Of a stretch of DNA of 64,000 nucleotides, positions 1 to 9,717 are shown in pieces. The notes under the pieces are model-generated. The model ran no database searches and had not been told where the DNA came from. It worked only from the letters and a program-made list of their open reading frames with translations. The first letter of the stretch is position 1. Every line of letters starts with the position of its first letter. The position numbers were made by a program, and so were the translations under genes. Source of the DNA: Rhodospirillaceae bacterium UBA4468 (GTDB taxonomy: Bacteria > Pseudomonadota > Alphaproteobacteria > Rhodospirillales > Casp-alpha2); contig DGOK01000118.1 in NCBI GenBank assembly GCA_002389385.1, forward strand, positions 5,174 to 69,173, in the 5' to 3' direction.

Positions 1-1447
1 AGTTGGCAGCAGCCTCAAGGGCACTCGCCGCACGGAACAATGTTTCTTCCTGGCACACCCTGGTGATCAACTGTAACCCTAAAGGCAACCCGTTGGCATC
101 AAGCCCACCTGGGACTGAAATCGCAGGCAATCCAGCCAATGATGCAGGCACCGTGAACACATCGTTTAGATACATCGCAATCGGATCATCCATTTTCTCA
201 CCCTTGGCAAAGGCAGCGCTTGGCGCAGTCGGCGTCAGTATAACGTCGACGTCAGCAAAGGCCTTCTTGAAGTCTTGGGCAATAAGCGTGCGAACCTTTT
301 GCGCCTTAACGTAATAGGCATCGTAGTAGCCAGCAGACAGCACATACGCACCGATCAAGACGCGGCGCTGCACTTCTTCGCCAAACCCTTCACCTCGGGT
401 GAGTTCGTACATCTCGTCCAGGCTATCGCCAGGCACACGAAGGCCATAACGCACACCGTCATAACGGGATAGGTTCGATGATGCCTCTGCAGGGGCAACG
501 ATATAATACGCAGGCAGCGCATATTTCGTATGCGGCAGCGTAACGGGCTTAACCTCAGCCCCCATACCTTTGAACCACTGGGCACCCTGATCCCAGAGTT
601 TTTGAATTTCTGCAGGCATGCTGTCCAATGTGTATTCATCTGGAATACCGACGCGCAGGCCTTTGACGTCCGTTGTGCATGCGCTACGGAAATCAGGCAG
701 ATCAATTGGTAATGACGTTGAATCTTTTGGATCATGCCCCGCCATCGCTTGCAGCATAATCGCCGCATCTTCGACCGTGCGGGTTAATGGGCCTGCCTGA
801 TCGAGGCTAGATGCAAACGCAATCGTACCCCACCGTGAACACCGACCGTAAGTTGGTTTCATGCCAACCAGACCCGTGAACGACGCAGGTTGACGGATAG
901 AGCCACCCGTATCTGTCCCTGTTGCAGCGATTGCTAAACCACCAGCAACCGCAGCCACTGAGCCACCAGACGAGCCACCCGGAACTAAATCAGCATTGGC
1001 ACCTTCAGGCGTCCATGGATTTTTGACCGATCCAAAATATGACGTAATATTGGCCGAGCCCATTGCGAACTCATCAAGGTTTGTTTTGCCGAGCATCACT
1101 GCACCGGCATCCCGAAGTTTCCCACTGACCGTGCTTTCATAAGTCGGCACAAAATTGTCCAGAATATGCGAGGCCGCTGTGGTCCGCACACCCTCAGTAC
1201 AGAACAGATCCTTCATCGCGATCGGCACACCATCCATCGGTCCCTTGGCGTCACCACTAGCGCGGCGCGCATCGGACTCAGCAGCACGGTGGCGCGCAAG
1301 TTCAGGCGTCTCGGTAATAAATGCGTTCAGAGAACGATTGGCCTCAATAGCTTCGATAAAGGCATCTGTCAGTTCGACCGAAGATGTCTCACCCTTGGTA
1401 AGCGCATCGGCAGCGGACGCTATCGTCCAATCACGAAGATCGCTCAT
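1..1447 (-). CDS. gatA: Glu/Asp-tRNA amidotransferase subunit A (3' end off window)
   Basis: Amidase subunit of the GatCAB complex, which amidates mischarged Glu-tRNA(Gln) or Asp-tRNA(Asn). About 482 residues are readable from an ATG at 1447-1445; the family is usually about 490 residues, so only the last few codons lie beyond the left edge. The amidase-signature lysine sits in GVPIAMKDLF, and the two serines of the Ser-cisSer-Lys triad lie in VPGGSSGGSVAAV and GTDTGGSIRQPA. The start ATG overlaps the gatC stop codon in an ATGA arrangement, indicating translational coupling. I read the frame through from 1447 down to about 660 line by line and saw no stop; the remainder also reads as amidase. 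gatB is expected just outside the window. Confidence 0.96.
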   Translation of the reverse strand, partial: MSDLRDWTIASAADALTKGETSSVELTDAFIEAIEANRSLNAFITETPELARHRAAESDARRASGDAKGPMDGVPIAMKDLFCTEGVRTTAASHILDNFVPTYESTVSGKLRDAGAVMLGKTNLDEFAMGSANITSYFGSVKNPWTPEGANADLVPGGSSGGSVAAVAGGLAIAATGTDTGGSIRQPASFTGLVGMKPTYGRCSRWGTIAFASSLDQAGPLTRTVEDAAIMLQAMAGHDPKDSTSLPIDLPDFRSACTTDVKGLRVGIPDEYTLDSMPAEIQKLWDQGAQWFKGMGAEVKPVTLPHTKYALPAYYIVAPAEASSNLSRYDGVRYGLRVPGDSLDEMYELTRGEGFGEEVQRRVLIGAYVLSAGYYDAYYVKAQKVRTLIAQDFKKAFADVDVILTPTAPSAAFAKGEKMDDPIAMYLNDVFTVPASLAGLPAISVPGGLDANGLPLGLQLITRVCQEETLFRAASALEAAAN

Positions 1448-1731
1448 TCGACCACCTTAGGCACAGCAAAGAATGAGCCCTCCCCATCTGGTGCGTTGGC
1501 CAAAATTTTATCGGAAATCGCACGTTGTGTGATCACATCGGCCCGCAATGGCGTTTCCGTTTCGACAACACTGGTCATCGGCTCAACCCCATCAGTATTA
1601 ACTTCTGCCAATTGCTCGACCCAGCCGACGATATTATTCAGCTCGCCTGCCATGGGTTCTAAACGTTCTTCCGGTACGCGTATGCGCGCGAGAAATGCGA
1701 TCTTGCGAACATCGTCCTTTGTTAGCGACAT
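1444..1731 (-). CDS. gatC: Glu/Asp-tRNA amidotransferase subunit C
   Basis: Small scaffold subunit of GatCAB, 95 residues, the usual family length. It starts MSLTKDDVRKIAFLARI and contains the LNNIVGWVEQL helix and the PLRAD segment that wraps around GatA in known structures. The stop codon overlaps the gatA start by four bases, so the two form one operon transcribed leftward. In many alphaproteobacteria gatC lies directly back to back with ruvX; here two genes (a broken methyltransferase and an SH3-like secreted protein) are placed between them. Confidence 0.95.
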   Translation of the reverse strand: MSLTKDDVRKIAFLARIRVPEERLEPMAGELNNIVGWVEQLAEVNTDGVEPMTSVVETETPLRADVITQRAISDKILANAPDGEGSFFAVPKVVE

Positions 1732-1883
1732 CAGGGGCTCCGATAGGCCAAGTGAATGCTTGTTTGCGGGCGAAAATTAACATCCGCGATATAACGGGGC
1801 AAGCTGATAGGTGTATGCCTGTTGTTCGGGGCAAGATCAGAAAAAATATTGCACGAAGCAGCATCTAGCGACCACAATGCCTC

Positions 1884-2579
1884 ATGCGTATAAAAGATGT
1901 CCTCAGCCCAGCCGATTTGACGCAAGTGACCGCCCTTCAGCGAGAGCAACAAATCGATTGGACGTCCATCTCATCAGATGGCGAAACGGTCTCTGTTGAG
2001 GGGCATGAGTTTATTGTGCTTCCCAGTGTGTTCCCGCCAAGGTTCGACTCATCGCTGCTGATAAACAACCTCAACATATCGAATGATGCCGAAGTTCTTG
2101 ATGTAGGCACGGGGTCAGGTGTCCTGACGATATTTGCGTGAATCGCAGGCGCGTCACGGTGTGTCGCGTTGGATATCAATGTCGATGCCGTTCGTAACAC
2201 GCGGATAAATGCCGAAAAACACGGCCTTGTGACACAAATCGACACACGCACATCGGATGGGTTGACCGCCTTAACGGACGACGAACAATTTGATTTTGTC
2301 ATCGCAAACCTGCCCGGACGCTCACTCGAAGCTATCGACGTCGTGGAAGGCGCTCAATGGGATGGAGGCTACCGTGTTCATAAGGCGTTCTTTACCAACA
2401 TTGCGAAGCATCTGAAGGACGGCGCACAAATTCTCATGGCCAAGGCGAATTATCCTGAGATTAATGACCTTTTGGCATTCACAGAGGATTTAGGCTTCAC
2501 TGTGAAAATTCTAGATAAAGAAATGCCCTCTGATGGCGACCCTAGAACCTATTACACCTTCGCATTTTCTTTAGCTTAA
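1884..2579 (+). pseudogene. class I SAM methyltransferase (MTS type), interrupted by in-frame TGA
   Basis: Two open segments, 1884-2138 and 2142-2579, are in the same frame and separated only by a TGA at 2139-2141. Read together they give a protein of about 231 residues. The first part carries SAM motif I (DVGTGSGVLTIFA) and the second the acidic ribose-binding strand (CVALDIN) and a motif IV of the N-L-P-G type, as in the small-domain methyltransferases related to PrmC/RsmC. The TGA falls in the loop just after motif I, so the upstream fragment alone cannot bind SAM fully. The simplest reading is a nonsense mutation (CGA or TGG to TGA). The substrate is unknown. Confidence 0.8.
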
Positions 2580-2603
2580 CGCCCAGGGAAAAGACCACTG
2601 AAG

Positions 2604-3425
2604 TCATTGAGCTTGTTTGAAAATATCATCCCACGCAGTATCCGACCAATGCGTTAGGGCGATCTCAGCGGCAGACAACAAGGCTCTGGATACATTGGTA
2701 GATGGCAAAGACGCCAAGCCGCCACTTGCCCGGACAAAAGTTTTTTCCGTCGCGCTATCGAAGCGGACCTCACCCTTATCAAGATCGAACAACATGATCG
2801 TCGAAAACACATCAATAAGACTATGCACGCCATCCAGCAGGTCTACATTTATCTGAAACACCTTCCGCTTGTTCGATCCGTCAAATGGGACTTCCGTCAT
2901 AAACATTTGCGCTGGAAAGCGGATACGCTCACCACCCCGTTCACAAACAATACTGACATCATAATCGGCGGAGCGGACCTCGTTACCTTCACCCCCGGCC
3001 TTGCCAATAAAATGAACACGGAAGCCACAGCGATGGTCCGCACCCAATCGAATTTCACCGGTCACATCTTCTTCGATTTCGCCATCGATAATCGGCGATA
3101 GGACCGTGCCGTAAACAAATCCCAACGGTTTACCATCCTTGACGACCGCCAACCAAGCCGTCTTACCCGAGCGCCCAACGACACGAACAATTTCGCCCTT
3201 TTTCAAACCATCCACACGTTTACCGGACGTCTTGGGGATCGACCTGACATTAACATCTTTTTTGACGAGATACTTCCCAGCAGCCAGCGTAATCGTTTCG
3301 CCTAAGAACGGCATCTCGGCTGCGAGTGCACTCGTAGGTAATCCGAATGCAGCGAGCACAAGAAAAACCCTCAGCAGACCCGCGCTGATACCTTTTGGAG
3401 TATGTTGCGTTTGAACACCGTTCAT
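2604..3425 (-). CDS. secreted SH3-like domain protein
   Basis: Predicted exported protein of 273 residues. I chose the ATG at 3425-3423 because an AGGGAAAG ribosome site precedes it and a signal peptide follows (GLLRVFLVLAAFGLPTSALA, cleavage probably after ALA). The frame is open further upstream but that part has no export signal. Residues about 45-105 resemble a bacterial SH3 domain: KKDVNVRSIPKTSGKRVDGL, then a KGEIVRVVG turn and a segment ending in GFVYGTVLSP, as in SH3_3/YgiM-type wall- or periplasm-binding modules. The remaining 150 or so residues match nothing I recognise. The role is unknown. It converges with the methyltransferase pseudogene and diverges from ruvX. Confidence 0.75.
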   Translation of the reverse strand: MNGVQTQHTPKGISAGLLRVFLVLAAFGLPTSALAAEMPFLGETITLAAGKYLVKKDVNVRSIPKTSGKRVDGLKKGEIVRVVGRSGKTAWLAVVKDGKPLGFVYGTVLSPIIDGEIEEDVTGEIRLGADHRCGFRVHFIGKAGGEGNEVRSADYDVSIVCERGGERIRFPAQMFMTEVPFDGSNKRKVFQINVDLLDGVHSLIDVFSTIMLFDLDKGEVRFDSATEKTFVRASGGLASLPSTNVSRALLSAAEIALTHWSDTAWDDIFKQAQ

Positions 3426-3528
3426 TCGCTTTCCCTTATGCCAATTCGAAAAGGACGATGCCTTTCGATTAAGTATATGATATCCAAGTCTTTCACTCGA
3501 TACTAGAAATGAGTAGCTAGCCAAATCC

Positions 3529-4014
3529 ATGAGCCGTCCAGACGTATTTGAAAATATTGCCGCACTCCTCGCAGCCCTCACCACGGGGCAAAGGCTTTTA
3601 GGGTTAGATATTGGTGACAAAACCATTGGCCTAGCTATTTCTGACCCAATGTTCATGATTGCCAGCCCGGTAAAAACAATCATGCGCACAAAGAAATTTG
3701 CTACTGCTGTCGCTGAAATGCGCGAGATTGTTAAAAACGAAGAAGTTGGTGGCTTGCTGGTGGGGTTGCCTGTCAGCATGGACGGCACCGAAGGGCCCAG
3801 ATGCCAAAAAACACGCGACCTCACATCCGAAATATCTATGCAGCTTAATCTACCCGTCGCATTCTGGGATGAGCGGTTATCAACGTCTGCGATAGAACGC
3901 TTTTTAGTGACCGAGGCTGATATGACACGGAAACGGCGTAAGGACGTCGTGGATAAAATGGCTGCCGGTTATATCCTTCAAGGTGCACTCGACAGTATCG
4001 CCGGGCGTTTTTAA
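3529..4014 (+). CDS. ruvX: RuvX/YqgF, putative pre-16S rRNA nuclease / Holliday junction resolvase family
   Basis: RNase H-fold nuclease of 161 residues. In E. coli YqgF is linked to 16S rRNA 5'-end maturation; the family is often annotated as a Holliday junction resolvase. The first catalytic Asp is in GLDIGDKTIGLA, the conserved GLPVSMDGTEGPRC loop follows, the Glu is in WDERLST, and the C-terminal acidic residue lies in KMAAGYILQGAL. The family C-terminal D.AA..ILQ pattern is present, slightly modified. The stop codon shares one base with the ATG of the next gene (TAATG), so the downstream permease was co-transcribed. The usual alphaproteobacterial neighbour pyrB now lies 3.4 kb away, behind three broken genes. 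Confidence 0.92.
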   Translation: MSRPDVFENIAALLAALTTGQRLLGLDIGDKTIGLAISDPMFMIASPVKTIMRTKKFATAVAEMREIVKNEEVGGLLVGLPVSMDGTEGPRCQKTRDLTSEISMQLNLPVAFWDERLSTSAIERFLVTEADMTRKRRKDVVDKMAAGYILQGALDSIAGRF

Positions 4015-4933
4015 TGGGCCACATTGCGAGTGTGATTATTCCGATCTTTTTATTGATCGGACTTGGCATTCTTCTGAAGTCCAAGGCCGGGTTTAACGAC
4101 GAATTCTGGCGATCGGTTGAACGCCTTACATTCTCAGGCTTGTTCCCATCTTTACTTTTTGTCAAAATTTCAGCCGCAGATATCGACTGGAGCACCTCAT
4201 CTCCGATCGCCTCAGCAATCATCATCAGTATTCTTTTAACGGCTGCTGCGACTGTCCCGTTTCGCCGCTTACTTGGGTTTAACCCCGAGCAGTTCGTGGC
4301 CGTTTTCCAAGGAGCCTTCCGCTCTAATGCTTATGTTGGTATCGCGATTACGCTCAGCGTATTCGGCGATAATGCAACGGGGGCGATGGCCGTCACCTTG
4401 CTGAGCGTTGGTGTGACGATCAATTTTCTAGGCGTTTGGGCCATTTGCATTGGTTGGGGAACGAAGAACGGTCTCGCAGCTGGCGTAATATCTCAATCGG
4501 CAGCCTCAAGAACCCATTGATTCAGGCCTGCTTTATTGGCGCTTTATTCAATGCTGCGGGTTGGGGTTTGCCGCCGATCATCGGCCCGACACTTGAGCTT
4601 CTTAGTAATGCTGCCCTGCCGATGGGTCTAATGGCTGTAGGATCAGGCCTCAAACTCTCAAGCATCAAAGCTGCCAGTGCACCTGCAGCCGTTTCCTGCG
4701 GATTAAAGTTATTACTCCTGCCGCTCGTGACTTTTGGCCTTGGAACGATGCTCGGCCTCGAAGGCTACGCCTTGATCGTCCCTGTTATTTTTGCAGGCCT
4801 GCCTACGTCATCGACATCTTATGTGGTGTCCAGGCAAATGGGCAGTGACGCTGAGCTCATGGCGGCTATCGTAACGGCGTCCCATCTGGCTACTATTTTC
4901 AGTATGCCCGTTCTTTTAAGCCTCATCCACTAA
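4014..4933 (+). pseudogene. AEC-family (auxin efflux/malonate) permease, frameshifted
   Basis: Inner-membrane transporter of the auxin efflux carrier family, about 306 residues if repaired. The frame from 4014 encodes the first five or so membrane helices, then runs off-family after VWAICIGWG and stops at 4520. The rest continues in another frame from about 4460, with the typical KNPLIQACFIGALFN and AALPMGLMAVGSGL segments, to a stop at 4931-4933. Restoring one G to the GGGG run near 4456-4459 would rejoin the frames. The lesion is therefore a one-base deletion in a short G run. It could be a sequencing error, but the adjacent genes are also broken. The substrate cannot be told. Confidence 0.8.
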
Positions 4934-5013
4934 CCCTCACAGGGTTGTGACTTTCACTCATGGGATCGCCAAGGCATGGTCTGACGCATTCACAGACCTC
5001 ATTCGGAGTCCAC

Positions 5014-6404
5014 ATGTCTACAGTCCTTATCGGCGCCATTATTTTCATGGCGATTGCCACGCTCATTGTTTCTCCTCGCCGCACGACTGTTGATGGATTC
5101 TTCCGGGGCGTTGATGAACAAGGTGCTGCGCCCAGCTTGCTGACTCTGATTTTATCGCAAGTCACGACATGGATTTTGCGCGCTCCCTGATGAACGCAGC
5201 CATCCTCGGGTATTACTATGGCATCGCAGGCACCGTCGCTTATGCCGCCTACTATCTTTCCTTCTTTACGGGCGCTGTGATTATTGACCAAGTACGATTC
5301 CGGCATGGGTTTTCGAGCATTCAATCGTTTTTGACAGCATGACATGGCCGTCTTGGCAGTTATTGCTACAACATTGTCGTTGCAGTGCGTTTGCTATCAG
5401 AAGTCTTCGCGAATCTTATTGTGATTGGCCTGATCTTTGGTGGTGCTGGCAGCTCAACGTACATCATTGCAGTCATTGCCATGGCCGTGTTTGGTCTTGG
5501 ATATTCGATGATGGGTGGCCTCCGGGCATCGCTTCGCACCGATGTCGTGCAAATGCTCGCCCTTTTGATCGTCCTTATCATTATGAGCGTGCAGACGGTC
5601 GTGGGCCCTTTGTTCAACGTCGACGCCATCCTGTCCAGCAGCCCGGACATCACATCTCCCGGCTGGGTCCTCCTCGCCGTTGCTGGCTTGCAGGTGTTGA
5701 GCTATCCGATGCATGACCCTGTGATGATGGACCGTAGGTTTATCGCAGATCGCCGGACAACACGCCTCAGCTTCATTCATGCCGGCTGGATCAGTGTTCT
5801 CTGCGTTCTCGCATTTGGCATGCTGGGTGTGATCGCAGGACTTAACAAAGAATCCGGTGAAGCCATACTCGCCGCGCTCAACCGCCTGTTTGGCGAGCCC
5901 ACCATGATCCTGTTCAATATCGCATTGATCGTCTCAGCGATCTCGACGCTAGATTCAACATTGTCGTCTGCGGCAAAGCTCGCCATTGCCGATATGCGCA
6001 TCGCCAGCGAGCGTGTCGCAAATGGTCGCATTGCCATGGTCGCCCTCACAATCGGAGGTCTGGGCTTCTTGTTTCTTGGTAGCAAAGACCTGTTTGGTGC
6101 CGTCGCCGTCAGCTGCACCGAATCACTTTATCTAACCCCCGTCATCGTGATCTCGATTTTTCTAGGCCGCACGGACGTGCCATCCTGGAGCTATGCCACG
6201 TCGTTCATCGCCGCCATCGTAGGTGCCAGCCTTTACTTCCTGGAAACCAGTGGTTACACCGGTATTGTCGGCAGCCTCACCGGGGCTGAGCACAAGTACG
6301 CGAAGCTCTTGTACCTATGTGTTGGTGTGCTGGTCGTTGGCTTTGGCGCTTACATCATTGGGATTGTGAGTAATCGACGCTCAAGAATTGCCGCCCGCGT
6401 TTAA
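5014..6404 (+). pseudogene. sodium:solute symporter (SSS family), frameshift plus in-frame stop
   Basis: Remnant of an SSS-family Na+-coupled transporter of about 460 residues. ATG at 5014 has a GGAG site upstream. The first frame reads to SQVTTWI and then stops. The family continuation (SLMNAAILGYYYGIAG) is in another frame from about 5178, consistent with loss of one C in the tttt-gcgcgc segment. That second frame meets a TGA at 5340-5342 inside IQSFLTA-stop-HGRLG, where family members usually carry a basic residue, so CGA to TGA is likely. After it, helices continue normally (LLSEVFANLIVIG, ISTLDSTLSSAAKLAIAD with the conserved Na2-site serines) to the stop at 6404. Two separate lesions make a working product very unlikely. 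Confidence 0.85.
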
Positions 6405-6417
6405 TGTAATTAACCGC

Positions 6418-7275
6418 TTACTCAGCCACCGCGTAATCCAGCAGCTTCAACAATTCGCCCGACTGACGGTGGAAGCGACGTGTGGCGTCTTTATCAAAGC
6501 GGTTCTGCCAGACGCCCGGGTCCAGATCTAACGGTGCGACCTGATAGGCTTGCTTGATGCCTGCCTGAACGTGTTCTTCCCGGTCATCAACATCGCAGAA
6601 CCTGAACATGCGACGGACAATGGGAGCTGGCTCGTTGATGACTTCCTTGGCGCGAATTTGATAATATCGGCGGCGGTTCAAGCGGCCAAACCGGCGTGCT
6701 GCACCCACAGAGCGTGACCAGTTCCGGGCAAACGTCTCGGCAAAGTCCGCAAAGCTCGAATACCGCCTTGGGAACTCCCCCTTAGAGATACCCATATTGA
6801 AATCCTAGGCACTTGCAGCCTCATCACGGCCATCGCGGACAACGTGAATAACCCGCATGTTCGGGAATAGACGGTCCAGCAATTCCAGTGACAGCACATG
6901 CTCCGGCGTTTTCTCGCCAATGCACGAGACATCTTCGTCCTCAGGCACCCAGCGCTGCATCATCAGCATGACAGCCGATTGCATCAGATACTCAACATCT
7001 TCAAATGTGAAGCCCGCGGCATTGCCCTGCAATCCGGCAAGTTGCATTCGGTTGCCGATTTTCTCAGCGTTCTGATTGTATTGGTCTACAAGCTTGGCTA
7101 AATCCGGAAACAGCGTATCGGTGAAGTGGCCCTCACCCTTGCAGCAGACCTTAGGGTGGGTATCTAAGCACTGCTGAACCCAAGACGTGCCCCAGCGCGT
7201 CGCACCTACGACGAAAACCATGTCTTTTTTTAAGAGTTGGCCCAGCCTGTCGTGGACCTTTGCGTACTCCTCCAT
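6418..7275 (-). pseudogene. sulfotransferase-family protein, interrupted by in-frame TAG
   Basis: PAPS-dependent sulfotransferase relative of about 285 residues. The upstream segment (7275-6808) has the 5'-phosphosulfate loop (VVGATRWGTSWVQQ) and the 3'-phosphate motif (VIHVVRDGRDEAASA). It ends at a TAG (6807-6805) directly followed, in the same frame, by DFNMGISKG and the rest of the fold to 6418. In sulfotransferases the RDxRDxxxS motif is commonly followed by an aromatic residue, so TGG (Trp) to TAG is the likely event. The upstream fragment lacks the C-terminal half. It lies between the broken symporter and pyrB and is transcribed toward the symporter. Confidence 0.8.
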
Positions 7276-7431
7276 ACGCTACCCTACTCGCTGATGCGTG
7301 GACGTGTTGCGAATCGCCCACGCCGAAACATACTACTTGATCCAGCACTCGCAAGCCAACAAAGCACGGTGATCAACGCTTTCATTTCAGCGCTTGCCGA
7401 AATGGCAGACTCAGGAATATAGTGCGCGCTT

Positions 7432-8400
7432 ATGAACGAGTGTAACGCGCCATTCGGCTTTCCCCATAAGCATCTCCTCGGCATCGAGGGTCTCAATCCT
7501 ATTGAAATTACTGCACTGCTTGATCGAGCCGAGAGCTATGTCGAGCAGAACCGTCAGGCCGATAAGAAAAAAGCGGTCTTAAGCGGACGCACGATTATCA
7601 ATCTGTTTTTTGAGGACTCAACCCGTACCCGCACCTCTTTTGAGCTTGCGGGTAAGCGCCTGGGCGGTGATGTCATCAACATGTCGGTCGCGACAAGCTC
7701 GGTCAAAAAGGGTGAAACCCTGATCGATACCGCAATGACGTTGAACGCCATGCATCCAGATGTACTGGTCGTCCGTCATCCAGAATCGGGCTCGGTGAAG
7801 CTGTTATCTGAAAAAGTGAATTGCGCGGTCATCAATGGTGGCGACGGATCACACGAACACCCGACCCAAGCACTCCTCGATGCGCTGACCATTCGTCGAC
7901 GCATGGGAGAAATTCAGGGGCTCCGCGTTGCCATTTGTGGAGATATTCTGCATTCACGGGTTGCCCGCTCAAACATCCATCTTTTGACAACAATGGGTGC
8001 GCGCGTGCGCCTGATTGCGCCGCGCACGCTGATCCCAACCGGTATCGAGCATATGGGCGTCGAGGTTTTCTACGATATGCGCGAAGGTCTGCAAGACTGT
8101 GATATTGTCATGATGCTCCGTCTTCAAAAAGAACGCATGGACGGCAACTATCTGCCTTCGGTTCGCGAATACTTCCATTTCTTTGGTCTTGATTACGCCA
8201 AGCTTGAAGGTGCCAAGCCAAATGCATTGATTATGCACCCGGGTCCTATGAACCGGGGTGTCGAAATCGATAGCGAAGTTGCTGATGACTTTGGACGTAG
8301 CGCCATTCATGAACAGGTTGAGATGGGTGTCGCTGTCCGCATGGCAGCGCTGGAAATTCTTACCGCGAACCTTGAACACAATGCACAGAGGAACCTCTGA
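7432..8400 (+). CDS. pyrB: aspartate carbamoyltransferase catalytic subunit
   Basis: Second step of de novo pyrimidine synthesis: carbamoyl phosphate plus aspartate gives carbamoyl aspartate. 322 residues, the usual length for the PyrB of the PyrB-PyrC' class. All active-site signatures are present: STRTRTSFE (carbamoyl phosphate loop), HPTQALLDA, LHSRVARSN and the aspartate-binding segment MHPGPMNRGVEI. The stop shares a base with the ATG of the next gene (TGATG). No regulatory PyrI is nearby, as expected for this class. Confidence 0.97.
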   Translation: MNECNAPFGFPHKHLLGIEGLNPIEITALLDRAESYVEQNRQADKKKAVLSGRTIINLFFEDSTRTRTSFELAGKRLGGDVINMSVATSSVKKGETLIDTAMTLNAMHPDVLVVRHPESGSVKLLSEKVNCAVINGGDGSHEHPTQALLDALTIRRRMGEIQGLRVAICGDILHSRVARSNIHLLTTMGARVRLIAPRTLIPTGIEHMGVEVFYDMREGLQDCDIVMMLRLQKERMDGNYLPSVREYFHFFGLDYAKLEGAKPNALIMHPGPMNRGVEIDSEVADDFGRSAIHEQVEMGVAVRMAALEILTANLEHNAQRNL

Positions 8401-9713
8401 TGGCTGTCAAAGGTGATCGCATGCCGGGCCGGGTTGCTTATATCAACGCACGGCTTTTAGATCCCGCAACCGGGTTGGACAAAATTGGCGGCGTCCTCAC
8501 CGAGGGCGAGATGATCAAGGCTGTCAGCCCTAAAGTTACTGCGGACCTCGCCCTCGAAGGCGTGACCGTCATCGATTGTGAAGGGCTTTGCCTGGCTCCT
8601 GGCCTTGTCGATATGCGGGTTTACCTCGGTGAACCTGGCGAAGATTACAAAGAAACGATCGCAAGTGCCGGTCGCGCCGCGACCAAAGGCGGTATCACAT
8701 CAATGGTGTGCTTGCCCAATACGGACCCCGTCATCGACGATATGTCTGTGGTTGAGTTCGTTGCCAGGCGCGCACGTTTGCAAGGACTGACAAAAGTATT
8801 TCCCTATGGTGCAGTCACCAAAGGCCTGAAGGGTAAAGAGATTGCCGAGTTAGGTATGCTCGCAGAATCTGGTGCCGTCGCCTTTACGGATGGCTTCCAT
8901 CCCGTAGCCAACGCACAAGTCATGCGCCGGGCCATGATGTATGCCCGCACATTCGATTTATTGATCTGTCAGCACCCAGAAGAGCCAAGCCTCGCAGTGG
9001 GTGGTGTGATGAATGCAGGCGAGACGGCAACACGCCTAGGGCTCGTTGGTATTCCACGTCAGGCTGAGATCATGATGATTGAGCGTGATATCCGGCTGGT
9101 TGAATTGACTGGTGCGCGTTTACATATTGCACACCTGTCCATCTCTGAATCCGTTGAGGCTATTCGTCAGGCGAAAGCACGTGGCCTTCCGATTACATGC
9201 GACACTTCACCGCCCTATTTTGCACTGAACGAAGTCGCCATCGGTGATTACCGAACGTTTGCGAAACTGTCACCGCCGTTACGTGAAGAAACAGATCGTC
9301 GCGCTATTGTTGATGGCATTATCGACGGGACCATTGATTGCATTGCATCTGATCACACGCCGCAAGATGAAGAATCAAAGCGCCTGCCTTTTGCAGCTGC
9401 CGCGATGGGCGGGGTCGGCCTTGAGACATTGCTCGCTGTCGTCCTTGAGCTTCACCATAACGGCCATATGTCCGTGCTCGACGCCTTGAAGTTCGTCACC
9501 TCTGCACCTGCTGACCTGCTCAAGCTTCGCGCGGGCAAGCTCGTTCAAGGCCATCCTGCGGACCTTGTGATGTTTGATCTTCAGCGTGGATGGAAAGTCA
9601 GTGCTGATAAATTACTCAGCAAATCAAAGAATACACCGTTCGACGGCCGCTTGATGCAAGGGGCTGTTACACGCACGGTTATTGACGGACGCACCGTTTT
9701 CGTGGCCGACTAG
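8400..9713 (+). CDS. pyrC: dihydroorotase-like protein lacking the metal HxH motif (PyrC')
   Basis: Amidohydrolase-fold protein of 437 residues, a full-length dihydroorotase homologue. The normal GLVDMHVHLREPG metal-binding motif reads GLVDMRVYLGEPG near residue 72, so both histidines are replaced (Arg and Tyr). The later HIAHLS histidine and SDHTP aspartate remain. This matches the PyrC' (PyrX) type, known in Pseudomonas as a non-catalytic partner needed to assemble PyrB. I infer a structural role here, with true dihydroorotase encoded elsewhere in the genome. Translationally coupled to pyrB by a one-base overlap and followed four bases later by plsY. Confidence 0.9.
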   Translation: MAVKGDRMPGRVAYINARLLDPATGLDKIGGVLTEGEMIKAVSPKVTADLALEGVTVIDCEGLCLAPGLVDMRVYLGEPGEDYKETIASAGRAATKGGITSMVCLPNTDPVIDDMSVVEFVARRARLQGLTKVFPYGAVTKGLKGKEIAELGMLAESGAVAFTDGFHPVANAQVMRRAMMYARTFDLLICQHPEEPSLAVGGVMNAGETATRLGLVGIPRQAEIMMIERDIRLVELTGARLHIAHLSISESVEAIRQAKARGLPITCDTSPPYFALNEVAIGDYRTFAKLSPPLREETDRRAIVDGIIDGTIDCIASDHTPQDEESKRLPFAAAAMGGVGLETLLAVVLELHHNGHMSVLDALKFVTSAPADLLKLRAGKLVQGHPADLVMFDLQRGWKVSADKLLSKSKNTPFDGRLMQGAVTRTVIDGRTVFVAD

Positions 9714-9717
9714 ACGT

